64,000 bases of DNA from contig NW_004454195.1 in NCBI RefSeq assembly GCF_000283155.1, positions 10,129,500-10,193,499 on the forward strand. Reading direction: 5' to 3'. Shown here piece by piece: positions 12,161-23,734 of this stretch. A program made the position numbers and the translations under genes. The first letter of the stretch is position 1. Each line of letters opens with the position of its first letter. The DNA is from Ceratotherium simum simum (lineage: Eukaryota > Chordata > Mammalia > Perissodactyla > Rhinocerotidae). A model generated the notes under the pieces. The model made no database searches. It was not told the DNA's origin and saw only the letters and a list, made by a program, of their open reading frames with translations.

Positions 12161-12169
12161 TGAGGAAAG

Positions 12170-12822
12170 CCAATTAAGTTTTTGAGAGGAGTGATATCTA
12201 TAAGGTCTCTTCCAGCTTTAAAATTCTGTGATTCTGGGATTCCTAGGTTTATGAAGTGTTAATGCTGTGCTGGAGGAATAAAGAGACGCAAAGGGAAAGT
12301 CATTGGATTTGAAGAGCTCTAAGACCTGTAGAGCTTGGAGATGCACGTCGGCCTTGACATTGTCCAAGATAATGTTGGAAGTAGGACCAGAGAGGAGTAT
12401 TATGACCAAGGTGCTAAATTCCTTAATTAAAGTTTGGGGTTGATCTGGGGTTCATAGGGACCAGAGATGAAGCTTACTCATGGCTTCTCCTACCTTAGGA
12501 GCTCTGCCTGCTGCCTTGTCTCTGTGTGGTTTTGCCTGTCTCCTTTGTATCAGCTGGTCCTCTCTATAAATTGAGTTCAGATTCTCTAGATTGAAGAATA
12601 TGATTGAGCCAGTCAACCACAGGCTAGCATAGAGCTCCCCTGTTGTGCAGGTAACTTCACTGGCTACTGCCTAGGCTATGAACAGTTGCTTTTGTGTCGG
12701 GTGCCCACCCTCGTCCAATCAGCTGTGGTCAGCACGGCAGGGGACCATGGTGCCAAGCATATTAACTTTTGTATGAAGAACCTCTAGGAAGTGGCTGGGA
12801 TGTGGCAGGCACTTGGAAACTT
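12170..12822. other. Gene-free stretch
   Basis: The start (AAGGTCTCTTCCAGC..AAATTCTGTGATTCTGG) looks like the tail of an old SINE or LINE, unassigned. The rest is unique. Confidence 0.45.
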
Positions 12823-12837
12823 AAAAGTGTGGGGGAG

Positions 12838-13097
12838 GGGCCGGCCCCATGGTGTAGCGGTTAAGTTCCCGCTTTCCCCTTCTTCGGCCTGGGATTTGCT
12901 GGTTCGGATCCTGGGCATGGACCTACTCACTGCTCATCAAAGCCATGCTGAGGCGGCGTCCCACATAGACGAGCTACAACTCTACAACTATGTTGCACAA
13001 CTATGTTCTGGGGCTTTGGAGAGAAAAAAGAAAAAAACAAAAGAGGAAGATTGGCAACAGATGTTAGTACAGGGCCAATCTTCCTCAAAAAAAAAAA
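12838..13097 (+). mobile_element. ERE SINE, composite form
   Basis: Target duplication AAAAGTGTGGGGGAG at 12823-12837 and 13098-13112 (perfect). After the head it has a diverged short-form segment (ACAACTATGTTCTGGGGCTT) followed by one long-form module (GATGTTAGTACAGGGCCAAT) and an A tail. Confidence 0.95.
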
Positions 13098-13239
13098 AAA
13101 AGTGTGGGGGAGTTTCTGGTGAATTCTCTGCCCAGGACATGAGATTAGTTAGGAAGAACTAACATAAACCAGCCAAATGGTACCATGGACCTGAACTAGG
13201 GTGAGGTAGTGGGCATGGAAAAGAGGGAGGTGATAATAA

Positions 13240-13535
13240 TAATGAGAGTGAACATTTATGGAGTGCTTTCTTTTTTTTTTTTTTAATAATTTTATTTATT
13301 TATTTTTTCCCCCAAAGTCCCAGTAGATAGTTGTATGTCATAGTTGCACATCCTTCTTGTTGCTGTATGTGGGACGTGGCCTCAGCATGGCCAGAGAAGC
13401 AGTGCGTCAGTGTGTGCCTGGGATCCGAACCTGGGCCGTCAGCAGCGGAGCGCGGGCACTTAACTGCTAAGCCACGGGGCCGGCCCTATTGAGTGCTTTC
13501 GATGTGCCAGGGCTTGGTCTCAGCACCTGACATGT
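13240..13535 (-). mobile_element. MIR SINE, left half, carrying an ERE
   Basis: GAACATTTATGGAGTGCTTTC before the ERE and GAGTGCTTTCGATGTGCCAG, CAGCACCTGACATGTA after it are the reverse of the MIR tail. The sequence stops abruptly at 13535 and resumes in register at about 14031, so a second, unidentified insert lies between. Confidence 0.8.
13271..13486 (-). mobile_element. ERE SINE, short-tail form
   Basis: Duplication GAGTGCTTTC at 13261-13270 and 13491-13500, part of the host MIR. It shows the reversed A-rich tail, CCCAGTAGATAGTTGTATGT, a B box in reverse (GGATCCGAACC) and the head at 13476-13486. Confidence 0.93.
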
Positions 13536-14030
13536 ATAGTAAAACCAAGTGATAAATCAATATCCCATAAAACACAATTGGCTATTGGTCCTTATCTCCT
13601 GTCCTCTGCCTGCCCCCATTCTCATATATTCTCTATAATATTCTATTCTTTTGGGGAGGAGAGGCTTTTGTAATCCATAGTCCTGTTGTTAACCTTGCTC
13701 TTAGTCCCTCCGTTTTCCCGGCCCCTCCCCTTCCCACCAACTTTCAAATTCAAATTTCCAGTGGCTGTCCACTTCCGCTTGCCCACCAGTGTGTCACTTC
13801 CTCCTCCAGCTTCTCCTCTCACCCCTCCCAAGTACCAAAGGCACCATTTCTGGTCAGTTGTATACAGTACATGTTCTATTAGCTTTCCTTTTGTGCTTTT
13901 GGTGACAATACAGACCCATATGAAATACAGACCTAATACTGTTTTTCCTTAACTTTACCATAACAGAAACCCACATTTTACACCACTGAATTTTTTGGAT
14001 CATGCTTATCACTTGTGTGTTGTGGGGAGT
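13536..14030. mobile_element. Unidentified ~495-bp insert in a MIR
   Basis: The host MIR breaks after CTGACATGTA and resumes with TTAATTCATTTGATCC, its next consensus words, so this block was inserted. It contains a pyrimidine-rich part (13690-13840) and an AT-rich right half. I see no LTR ends, no A tail and no family I can name, and no clear target duplication. Confidence 0.5.
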
Positions 14031-14185
14031 TAATTCATTTGATCCTTATAGCAACATATGAGGTAGGAACTACTATTTCCCCCCATTTTATACGAGTTAA
14101 CTGAGACAAAGAGATCTTAAGTAATTAGATGAATGTTCCACAGCTAATAGTGGCATAACCAGGATTCAAACTCTAGAGCTTGCAT
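14031..14185 (-). mobile_element. MIR SINE, right half
   Basis: TTAATTCATTTGATCCTTAT, ATGAGGTAGGAACTACTATT, TTTTATACGAGTTAACTGAG and AGTGGCATAACCAGGATTCA continue the MIR broken at 13535. Confidence 0.85.
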
Positions 14186-14272
14186 GGTCGTCTACTACGG
14201 CATAGAGAGTATAAAGTCACCCCTTGTCATAACTCCCAGGGACAACCTCTACACTGGTGGCCATTCACTTTT

Positions 14273-14568
14273 TTTTTTTTTTTGTGAGGAAGATCAGCCC
14301 TGAGCTAACATCCATGCTAATCCTCCTCATTTTGCTGAGGAAGACCAGCTCTGAGCTAACTTCTATTGCCAATCCTCCTCCTTTTTTTTCCCCCGCAAAG
14401 CCCCAGTAGATAGTTGTATGTCATAGTTGCACATCCTTCTAGTTGCTGTACGTGGGACGCAGCCTCAGCATGGCCGGAGAAGCAGTGTATCGGTGAGTGC
14501 CCGGATCCGAACCTGGGCCGCCAGTAGCGGAGCGCGGGCACTTAACCGCTAAGCCACGGGGCCGGCCC
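14273..14568 (-). mobile_element. ERE SINE, composite form with both tails
   Basis: Duplication GGCCATTC(A/C)CTTTT at 14259-14272 and 14569-14582. It carries two long-form modules (14283-14385) joined through a T/C run to the short-form CCCAGTAGATAGTTGTATGT segment and a complete head. Confidence 0.95.
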
Positions 14569-14582
14569 GGCCATTCCCTTTT

Positions 14583-14919
14583 TATTCCTCCACTTCACTT
14601 CTTTTCTTCCCAACACACTTCTTCGTTGACCAGCAGTGACTTCTATTTCTTGGCCCACTTGCTTTTCTCCCAACTTATTAGCATCTTTTTTGTTCTATTT
14701 CCTTTTCTTACACAGCCTAGATCGCATGTTCCATCATTTTTACTATTTCTCAGGTATTCATTTTCAAAACTAGAGTTTTATAAACCCCATCATCATCACA
14801 TTTTCCCCCATATTCACATACCGTCTATATTATTATTTACTATTCTTTATCTATTTTTTCTTTAAATCATCCCACATTTTTAAAGTGAATTTATTTAACA
14901 AAAAAACACACTCCTAATT
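14583..14919. other. Pyrimidine- and AT-rich gene-free stretch
   Basis: Rich in C and T on the plus strand (TTCTTTTCTTCCC and similar). The open frame here is low-complexity and not a gene. Confidence 0.5.
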
Positions 14920-15495
14920 GAACATGGACCAGACAACAGGAGGGAATTACTGATTTTGTTGTGTGCCATAATGGGTATGGTTTTGTAGAATATTCTTGTT
15001 TTCTGGAATTGCATCCTGAAGTGTTTTAGGGGTGAAGTGCCTCAATGTCTGTAATTTAATTTTAAGTTGTTGAACAAAAAAGAAATTATAGGGGGAGGCC
15101 TGGTGGCATAGTGGTTAAGTTCGGCATGCTCTGCTTCCGTGGCCCGGGTTCACGGACGTGTTCGGATCCAGGGCGTGGACCTACACCACTCATCAAGCCA
15201 AGCTGTGGCAGTGACCCACATACCAAAAATAGAGGAAGATTGGCACGGATGTTAGCTCAGGGCCACTCTTCCGCAAGCAAAAAGAGGAAGGTTGGCAATA
15301 GGTGTTAGCTCAGGGCCAATCTTCCTTACCAAAAAAAAAAAAAAAAGAGAGAGAGAGAAAAATTTATAGATGAAGGAAATCTGAAAAATATAAACAATGG
15401 TAGAATCTCTGTGGTGGGGATATGGATGTTCCCTCTACCACTCATTCTATTTTTTAGATTTGAAAGATTTCAAAATAAAAAAGTAAAAATTAAAA
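14920..15495 (+). mobile_element. L1 3' end (plus strand), split by an ERE
   Basis: GAAGTGTTTTAGGGGTGAAG, CAATGTCTGTAATTTA before the ERE, and AATATAAACAATGG, TTTGAAAGATTTCAAAATAA after it are in the order of an L1 3' untranslated region. The left boundary is approximate. Confidence 0.7.
15091..15346 (+). mobile_element. ERE SINE, long-tail form
   Basis: The head is diverged (GGGGGAGGCCTGGTGGCATA). Two GTTAGCTCAGGGCCA modules precede an A tail. Flanks AAATTATAG and AAATTTATAG are compatible with a duplication. It is older than most EREs here. Confidence 0.9.
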
Positions 15496-15954
15496 GGACA
15501 CTTCCTCTTACTAACATAAATGGAAAACTTTTATTTCTTGCCATACTGAGAAGGTAACTAAAAATAAATATATTGAAAATAAAACAGTGTTTTTACATTC
15601 TAGGTAAGTATCATCACCTGATCAAAGGCTCTGTGTCTATTCTCTTTGCAAATAGAGGGATTAGTAAGTATTAGAAATGTGTTAAAGAAATCAACTCTCA
15701 ACCTAAGAATGCTCCCTAAATGATTGAAAGGAATAACTCTTTCTTTACTTGTTTCAATGTTATTTAATGCCTTATCCTTGTACCTCTTAAATTACCTGAA
15801 GTATGCATTCCATAATTTGGGAAATGCTGCTCAAAACACTTTTTTCCCTTTTCCTTCCATTAAACTTGCCCTGCAAAATACTAATCTGAGATCAGTCCTA
15901 CTACTCAGCCTCATAATCGTAGGCTGTTTTGGCACTAGGGGAAACACGTGTAAT
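15496..15954. other. AT-rich gene-free stretch
   Basis: Nothing recognised beyond AT-rich unique sequence. Confidence 0.5.
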
Positions 15955-16450
15955 TAATCAGGGTTTGATGTAGGAGACAGAAGACATACTTGAGATTTCT
16001 AGCAGAAATGGATTTAATGCAAGGAGTTGGGTACTCATAAAACTGTGAGGATGTGAAGGAGTAGAGGTTGGGCGCCATTGGCCTTTTGGATTCACAATCA
16101 CACTTGGAATTCAATTGGAAGGAATTGCTACCTCCGTTGACATATCCACCACTGCCTCCCACCTGGCAAGTTGGTGACCAAACGGTGGAGTTTACTGTAA
16201 ACATCCACATGCGCTGAACTTGCTTATCCACCGCCCGTATCAGGGGACATGGCCTCTCTGCCTCTCCCTTACATCTTTCCAATATCACACAGGAGCATCT
16301 CACTGGCAGTTCCTAAGTCACACTCAGAATCCTATTTGCAAGGGAGTCTGAGAAATGTGGCTTTTGGTCTTCCAGCCTCTATAATATGGGGGAGATGGAA
16401 GGAGGTGAAAATGGATGCCAAGTGCAAACGACACATAACGTGGTTGTCTA
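15955..16450. other. Possible old repeat, family not assigned
   Basis: Phrases such as ATTTGCAAGGGAGTCTGAGA, AATGTGGCTTTTGG and CCAGCCTCTATAATATGGG recall a common old mammalian repeat, but I cannot place it. The open frames on both strands are short and without motifs. Confidence 0.4.
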
Positions 16451-16639
16451 GTCACCTCAGATTCATGGTCTCCCACGTTCAGCTGGGTCCTCAGGGCTGC
16501 CAGGCCTTCTCCAGTCATGATCATACTCTGCTCACTGTTCTCTCAAATTTCCTTCATTAGATTTTGTATATTTGGAGTATCTGTTTTTATTTTTTTTTAA
16601 TCCAGTCTTATTGTTTTTTTAGCTATGCTTTCTAATTTT

Positions 16640-16830
16640 TTTTTTTTTTGGGTGAGGAAGATTCGCCCTGAACTAACATCTGTTGCCAGTCCTTCTCTTT
16701 TTGCTGAGGAAGATTGGCCTTGGGCTAACATCCATGCCCATCTTCCTCTACTTTTATATGTGGGACCGCTGCCACAGCATGGCTTGACAAGCAGTGCACA
16801 GGTCTAACCACTACACCACCGGGACCACTC
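16640..16830 (-). mobile_element. ERE SINE with internal deletion
   Basis: Duplication CTATGCTTT(C/G)TAATTTT at 16623-16639 and 16831-16847. The two long-form modules and the head remnant (CACCGGGACCACTC reversed) are present, but the segment with the B box is missing, leaving about 190 bp. Confidence 0.93.
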
Positions 16831-16847
16831 CTATGCTTTGTAATTTT

Positions 16848-18424
16848 TAGCATTCAATCCCTTCATCCAAATTCAACCATAAAAACATGAGGCCATTAAA
16901 TAATAGATACATTCTAGCCGTCACTACTTGATTCCCAATAGCTAACACATAAAAGGTACATTTAAAGATAGATTGTTAAGGCAGAATTTGCAAATCCATT
17001 CAGTAAAATAACTATTGAAGACTTCTACTTTTTCCAATGCATGGGAAATAACAAATCTTCTTTATGTATAAAGAACAGTAACTTCGGTGCAGTCAGCTGC
17101 AGACAGTACTTAAATTTTGGGCTAATAGAGTCACGGTAGAAATGAAGGCCAGAGGACTGGAAAGATGATTCCATAGAAAGTACTCCCCCAGGGAAAATAG
17201 TTGTTTGCCCTATGAGGAGATTTAGTACAATTATGCTTCTAAACTCATCATTTTAAATAATCTCAACTCGCCCCTTTTCTCTCTTTGTTCTTTTTCCTTT
17301 AGTTTGTCATGCACTACAAGGGGGTGGATTTCCTGAGGAACTGAGTGAAGTCTCATCTCCTTCCCTTCTTATATGACTGAATCTTGCCAACTAGAGTGGA
17401 GGGAAGTCAGATAGACAGTGTTTTAAGTGCCTTATCCACTCCTCATATGCTCTATTTGAAGTTTTTCTTTGACTCATCAGTGGTGGGATATAAAGTGCGG
17501 GTAAGTCATCATATTTTGTAAGAACATGTTCTTTCCCCTTTATGCTTGTTAACCCTTAATGATTATATGGTAATGTTGCATTGAGTTATGTTTTTGATAT
17601 CTCTTAATATGATATCTAATCCCTGTAATTAAAATGAATAGCAATAAGAAGAAAAATTCCTTAGGAGCCCGATGACCCATCTCTTATAAAAGGATTCTTT
17701 GCTATGAGTATGACAATTTTACACAATCAGATTCTGCCTGTAGTTCCTCTCATGCCAAACACCAAAAATAGAAAACAAAATAATTCAGGTAAAGAACATT
17801 ATCATTACTTCTAGTTAATGGATAGAAAGCTATAGAACCAGCAGATAGTACACCCTGGAATCCAGGCCCACCGAAGAAAATGTTAGCTTCTGGAAATGAG
17901 GCTCAGGGAATGGATGGAAGTGGCTGTAACTCATCCTCCTCTGTGATTTGGAGATAGCTTACTTATGAAATTAAAGTGCCAGGAAGCAACAACCCTAAAA
18001 TGTAACTAATGCCAGATAAGATGTAATCTCGGAAATTGTAATATGCCCATCATGAGGTAATGTTGTAATGGCAGTAGCTTTTGGTGGCTGATAAGGAATA
18101 TTGAAAAAGGTGCCAGAGTGACAGAATGACAATTTTTAGTTTCTCCAGCAGTGACCCAGGGTACGGATGCCCTGACTGCCGACTTAAGTGTGCTTTTCTG
18201 GTTGGTAGATGTACCGCTGTGTTGGGGAGAAGGTGAATCAGGCGATCACGGCCAGAATGACCTTCCCACTCCTCTTAATCTGCGCCTGTCCTCCTCCAGC
18301 AGTTGAATCATCTTAATTGGATTTCCCAAGTTCATTTTCCCACTGGGAGGAGAAAGGGCTGAGCAGCTTGGAAGGCAGAAGCAGGAGTGAAAACACGGTG
18401 GTGAGAATTTGGGGGCAATCGGCT
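16848..18424. other. 1.6-kb gene-free, repeat-poor stretch
   Basis: AT-rich unique sequence with several TAAT-type words (17560-17640). About 17930-18380 also reads as unique and could hold non-coding conserved sequence. No gene and no repeat recognised. Confidence 0.45.
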
Positions 18425-18510
18425 TCAGTCACCTCTCCCAGTCCATTTCCTCATCTGTAAAATTAAGATGATGATATTTTCCACATGGAGTTTTGGTGAA
18501 ATGTACACCA
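18425..18510 (+). mobile_element. MIR fragment
   Basis: CCATTTCCTCATCTGTAAAA followed by TTAAGATGATGATATTTTCC is the MIR core; both ends are lost. Confidence 0.65.
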
Positions 18511-18599
18511 GGGAATGTACTCGAAAAGCTCATTGCCTCCCCCAGCTCCACACACCTGAGTATCCCAGTTGGTTTGGCAGTTTTATTTCTCTATGAAAT

Positions 18600-18692
18600 G
18601 AACATGTTTTCAGTCTGTTTTTGTTCATTCATTTTGTTCTCCTCGCTTGTGCATTTATACAAAGGATGTTTATTAAGTGCACCTTATGTGAG
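18600..18692 (+). mobile_element. Ancient repeat fragment, same type as at 1505
   Basis: GTTCATTCATTTTG, then GGATGTTTATTAAGTGCACC and TTATGTGAG recall the left end of the repeat at 1505. Short and diverged. Confidence 0.4.
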
Positions 18693-18904
18693 TTTTGGGG
18701 GTGTGAATTGAACCCTCAGGGACAACTCCCGGCTGGGCAAACTCGACCCTTTTAAAACAAGATGAAGGCCCTTGGTCTCTGTGCTGGGCATCAGAGGGCA
18801 CACGGCTCCTTGGGTTGACTTCCTTCTGGAAGACTTTTCTGAGCATCTTGGCTTCTTTCTTTCTTCTGGGCTTCCCCAAACTCTGTGCACAGAGAGGCAG
18901 GTCA

Positions 18905-19120
18905 GGGTAGAGGTGGAGAGGATGGATTCTGGGGCCAGGTGGCCTGCATTTAAATCCTTGTCACTTACCAGCAACCACTTACTCAGCCCTCTCTATAAAG
19001 TGGGGATAATTACAGTACCCACCTCGTGGGGTTGCTATGAGGAGGAAGCGAGTTTGTGTGTAAGGAGCTTAGAACGTTACCTGCCACATAGGAGGTGCTA
19101 GATGAGAGTTAGCTATTATT
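18905..19120 (+). mobile_element. MIR SINE
   Basis: GATTCTGGGGCCAGGTGGCC, TAAAGTGGGGATAATTACAG, CACCTCGTGGGGTTGCTATG, GGAGCTTAGAACGTTACCTG and TAGCTATTATTA run through most of the MIR consensus. Confidence 0.9.
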
Positions 19121-19872
19121 ACATTAGGTTGAACCATATGAAATTTCTGCTCTTGTAGAGCAACAATCATCCAGTCTTGGCAACTTCATTTGGTTCAACC
19201 TGATACTTGCCACACTGTGCTGCAACTCTTTGCTTAAGGCTGGTCTCCCACGTTTGGGGGACATCTTTGCTGGAGTATCTGCTGGATCCACGCAAGTGTC
19301 TGTGTGCTTCTGCGTTACCCAGGTGACTTCCGTGGCAAGATCAAGGTTGGAGTCACTTTTACCTGGACCAGTTTAGCGATAGAGCAAGCAAGGAAGTTGT
19401 CACAATGTCCTGCCCAGCATAATCTCATGTGCAGGGTGGTGGTGATTCTGCTGCTTGGCAGGGGGCAGGAAGGAAGGGTGTCCTGGATGGTTTAGCCACC
19501 AGAAAGGTTGGCCCCTGGCAGGAGGCCAGGTCACCAAGCTGGGCTGTCACCTAAATACCTAATCCTCTGTCTGTGCTCCCTGTCAGCTGTCTGATGGCTT
19601 CTCACTGAGGGCACACCTTGATCCCCCGGCATTCATCATAGCCTTGTAGTTTGTCACCTCAAGCCTCAGGACCAGGAGTGTTACAACATCACACTAAGTT
19701 GGAAATCCAGTTCAGTCCTTCCTCTGGCTCTTTGCAAGAATAGTCCAGGACTATACCTCTCAGGCCAGGCAAATCAATGGAAAGCCATAAAAAATAAGTA
19801 GAACTTAAATTTAAAACTTTTTGTTTGGCTCAGTGGAACACACACAGGATAGGTCTTTACTTATGGACACTG
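19121..19872. other. Gene-free stretch, nothing recognised
   Basis: Unique sequence, moderately GC-rich. Short open frames only. Confidence 0.5.
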
Positions 19873-19889
19873 GGGAACCACCAGCTCTT

Positions 19890-20090
19890 TTTTTTTTATA
19901 ATTTTATTTTTTCCCCCAAAGCCCCAGTAGATAGTTGTATGTCATAGCTGCACATCCTTCTAGTTGGTGTATGTGGGACGCGGCCTCAGCACGGCCGGAG
20001 AAGCGGTGCATCGGTGCGCGCCCGGGATCCAAACCCCGGCTGCCAGCAGCGGAGCGCTCGCACTTAACCACTGCGCGACGGGGCCGGCCC
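19890..20090 (-). mobile_element. ERE SINE, short-tail form
   Basis: A perfect 17-bp duplication GGGAACCACCAGCTCTT at 19873-19889 and 20091-20107. The head is CpG-rich and the copy looks young. Confidence 0.96.
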
Positions 20091-20184
20091 GGGAACCACC
20101 AGCTCTTGAGTGATATCTTCTCAAGGGTAAGAGGCAGCCTGACACAGCAGTCTAGTGTCTCAGCGTCATCTCTTGATACCCACA

Positions 20185-20300
20185 TACTTGTTCCTTGAGG
20201 ACAAGAGTGTCTCATTCATCTTTCGTGTCTGCAATGCCGCGTACAGTGTCTGGCACAAAATGTGTGATCAATAAATATTTATTGAGTGACTGAAGAGCAG
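20185..20300 (+). mobile_element. LINE-2 (L2) 3' tip
   Basis: CCTTGAGGACAAGAGTGTCT, CAGTGTCTGGCACAAAATGT and CAATAAATATTTATTGAGTG are the last part of the L2 3' end. Confidence 0.8.
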
Positions 20301-20639
20301 ATACTCCGTAAATGTTCGCTGGTTCTTCCTTATGACTTCTGACATAATTGCTTTCTCCTCTGACCTGGACCCCGGCAACGTTTGTCTATGTGGCCAAGGG
20401 AACCAAAGGGCAGTTGGGTTGCACTTCCTCCCAATTCATGTGTCAACATATTCCAAGCGTGCAGTGCTCAGAGAATTGACTTCGGGCTTCGTGTCTCCTC
20501 TCCTTATGCCACTGTGACTGCTCACTTTAGAGAGTTTTCCCCCTCAGCTTCCAGAAAGGCTAGAGAGCCCAAGGGAAGGGTTCATCTCAGCCCGCCTCCT
20601 CCCACTCAGGTCCTTCTCATGAACTTCCTCCTTCCAACC
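20301..20639. other. Gene-free stretch
   Basis: Nothing recognised. Confidence 0.5.
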
Positions 20640-20790
20640 CCACGTCTACAAGAAATGGAGCCGTTCATTCTTGCAGCAAGCATTTATTGAGCTCCTGGTA
20701 TGGGCCAGACTCTGTAAGGAGTTAAAAATGCCCTCTGCTCTCAGAGGGCTCACAGCCCAGAGTGAATGAACTTTGGATTTTGGGAAATTA
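20640..20790 (+). mobile_element. Ancient repeat fragment, same type as at 1505
   Basis: CAAGCATTTATTGAGCTCCT, GTATGGGCCAGACTCTGTAA and AGAGGGCTCACAGCCCAGAG follow the same word order as the repeat at 1505. Confidence 0.5.
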
Positions 20791-21011
20791 AAAGAGTCAG
20801 TGTAAAGTAATAGGGGGAAAAAAAAGCAAAGCAAAGTGAAATAATCATCGCCACCAACAACCTACAATTAGAATAACAATATATGTATTAAATCCATTCT
20901 GTGCTTGTCACTTTCAGTGTTACTACTTGTAAAACTGTATCTGTTCCTAGATTTTAGCTCCAGAAAATACTTGAAATAATCAATATTTTTAGTGGAAAGC
21001 ACTTAGGAGCA

Positions 21012-21417
21012 TGTTATGGACTGAACCGTGTCCCCCCAAAATTTGTGTGCTGAAGCCCTGACCCCCAATGTGACTAGATTTGGAGAAAGGGCCTTTAAGG
21101 AAGTGATTAAGGTTAAATGAGGTCATAAGGGTGGGACACTAATCGAATGGGACTGGTGTCCTTTTAAGAAGCTGAAGAGACACCAGAAATCTCTCTCTCT
21201 CTCTCTCTTTCTGTGAGCACACGGAGCAAATGCCATCTGAGGACACAGGGTGAGGGTGGCCATCTGCAAGCCAGGAAGGGGGCCTCCCCAGAAACTAACC
21301 CTGCCTGCACCTTGATCTTGGACTTCTAGCCTCCAGAACTGTGAGAAAGCAAATTTCTGTTGTTTAAGCTGCCCATTTGGTGGTATTTTGTTATGGCAGC
21401 CAGAGCAGACTAACTCA
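21012..21417 (+). mobile_element. MLT1A-type LTR (ERVL-MaLR), solo
   Basis: Starts TGTTATGGACTGAACCGTGT and ends AGCAGACTAACTCA, bracketed by a perfect 5-bp duplication GAGCA (21007-21011 and 21418-21422). Middle words GGTTAAATGAGGTCATAAGG, GGCCATCTGCAAGCCAGGAA and AACTGTGAGAAAGC fit. A (CT)n run lies at 21191-21207. Confidence 0.95.
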
Positions 21418-21422
21418 GAGCA

Positions 21423-23734
21423 GTTTTAATTTTTCCTTCAGTGCAGATTCAGAAATAAAAAAATGTATAGGCTTTTTTTCTGCAAAATTTGTTAAGTTCA
21501 GAAAGGTATTTGCCGATGTCCGAAAGGTCACTCACTCAACCCAAGTATTCAAATAACAGATGCAGCTCAAAACCTTTTTCTCCTTCATCAAAAATGCTAT
21601 CATATCCCCCTGATTCCCCCAATCTCTTTAAGAGACTCTCATAACAATTGTGTTTGGAAATAAAGATGCAATTCCTGCATCTTATATGTATTTTCAGAGG
21701 CGTGTCTGCATGTTGATTTAATGCACAAGCACAGATTTTATTCATCTGCCACACTGTGGGATCAGGGACAGGCACAGGGGAGCGCTAGGTGAATAAATCG
21801 ATGGTACTCAAATAACATTTGTTCCCCCAAGTCAGACAGCCCAGTCCCACCGCAGGAATTGAGGGGGGCCGCCGTTGAGGCTTACCCACACTACCTGATT
21901 CTGACTAGCTTCTCTCCGTTTAGTTCTCATCTGTATTGATACATATTTATATCACACTATGTATATTCAATCAGTATTTGTTGAATTGAATTATGTAAAT
22001 GTGTGCTCACCCATAGTATAAAAACGACGCTGCCAGGATAGAAGCTCTCCAATCACACTATAGGTCTTATTTACACACCTCATAAGGAATGCTAAGCTGT
22101 GAGGTATCTGTGGAATCACAGCTTTCATTTATTGCTGGGGAAAAATATTTACAAGCAGGAATGTGGAATTTCATTTGTTTTGACACGTTGTGGGAGGTGT
22201 TCTTGGAAAGGTGTTTGGAGAAAGCGCCATGTCATCTACCATTGATCTGATTTTGGGATCACCAGAACGTGAAGGGAAAAGGAACAGGCTGCCTTTCAGG
22301 ACCCCTCTCCAGCAAGCTGGAGCTTCTTCCCCACGCTGCACAGAAAACGTTCAGCCGTGCTCTTTCCTCTGCTCTCTCACTTTTTCTCGCTCTCTGTCTT
22401 TCATCTCTTCATCTTTTCCTTTCTTCTCCTGCTTTTTCTTCTCTTCTTAAAGTCTGTTTATTTTCCTTTTGTAAAATAAAGCATTAGTTGAGTTGGTCAA
22501 GCTGAAAGGGCGAGTGTGTAGTTGTGTTGATGGGGGACAACCCATCAAGGAGAACTTGACTTAATGGTTTAATGGTAACTGTGGGGAAAAACCGCCTCTC
22601 ACGATTTAACCCAAGATGTGGGAGGAACAGAAAAAAAACAAAAGCAGGAATATACATAACTCTGTAGGTATATGTTTCCTCTGAACTTTGTGGGAAGATT
22701 CTGTTTCTTTCTGCCAGCCTGGCTGCCCCCATCCAGTCATTTTGGGAGGTCAGACTGGTGTTTGTCCTGAAAAAGGACTCTGTTCAGACACTTGGCAGGG
22801 CTGTAGCTGTTATAAGTGGGAAAGTTTTTCCCCCCAAATGTGGCTGTTGGCCTTATGCTGGACACAATGAATGTAAACAGGTGTGCTAGGGTGCCTTGGT
22901 CAATAAAGGACCTCGAGATTTTTGAAACCTCGGTGGCGAGAGGATCATGACGGTCACCGAAGCTGCAACAGTCTATTTCTTCTGCAGGGAGGCCCGTTGT
23001 CCCTCTGAGGGCTGACTCCCTTTACATCAGGCCTCATGGACCTGCAAAGGTAAAGCCAAGCGTACTTGGGCCTGGGGGAGCCAGAGGTGTGTGGCTCCAC
23101 AAACCCACAGAAGAGTAGCTCTACAGAAGAATGGGCAAGACCATCTTCTTGGTGGGCAGAGCTGCACCTCTGAGATTAAATTTCTGTTTAAAACTAAACA
23201 GAACAGAACAAAAAACTTTTTCCCCCTCTCTGTGGGCCTTAAATGATATGGGGCCTGGAGACCGCATGGTGTTTTAGAGAGGAAGAGAGGCAGCCCCTGA
23301 ACATAGTGGTTAACCGGGACTCTGAGAGTTGTTTAGAATTCTCTGGGCTCAGGTCCCTTTGGTTATCCCCAAGCCTTCTGAAGGTCAAATGATAAACATG
23401 AGGGCCTCAGCCAGCACTGTGGGGAATGAGGGCAGGCCTTGGCCCGTTTCGGGGACGAGGGGAGGTAGCATGCGCGGGGGTAGAAGAAGCTGATCTGAAG
23501 GTGCCTAACAGACAGAGCAATGGGCCTGAGGCAGGTGCCAGCTGGTGGCAAGTGACAGGCAAGGCAGATTTTAGAACTTCTCTGCAATCCATGGCAGTGC
23601 CAGATGCCTGGAAAGAGGAACTTGGTAAACTGTTGGATCTTGGGTGGTCAAGCAAGTTAGATGGGAGTAGGGGGAAGTGTAATCTCCCAGAATTGAACAT
23701 TATTACTGTGAGAATGATCATCAGAGTAGTAATA
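21423..23734. other. 2.3-kb gene-free stretch
   Basis: No gene recognised. A possible L2 tip lies near 21935-21990 (CAATCAGTATTTGTTGAATT). A possible MIR start is at 23295-23360 (AACATAGTGGTTAACCGGGA). The rest is unique; see also the pyrimidine tract at 22355-22450. Confidence 0.45.
22355..22450 (+). repeat. Polypyrimidine tract
   Basis: Nearly pure C/T on the plus strand, irregular rather than a simple repeat. It creates low-complexity Ser/Phe/Leu open frames that are not genes. Confidence 0.8.
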
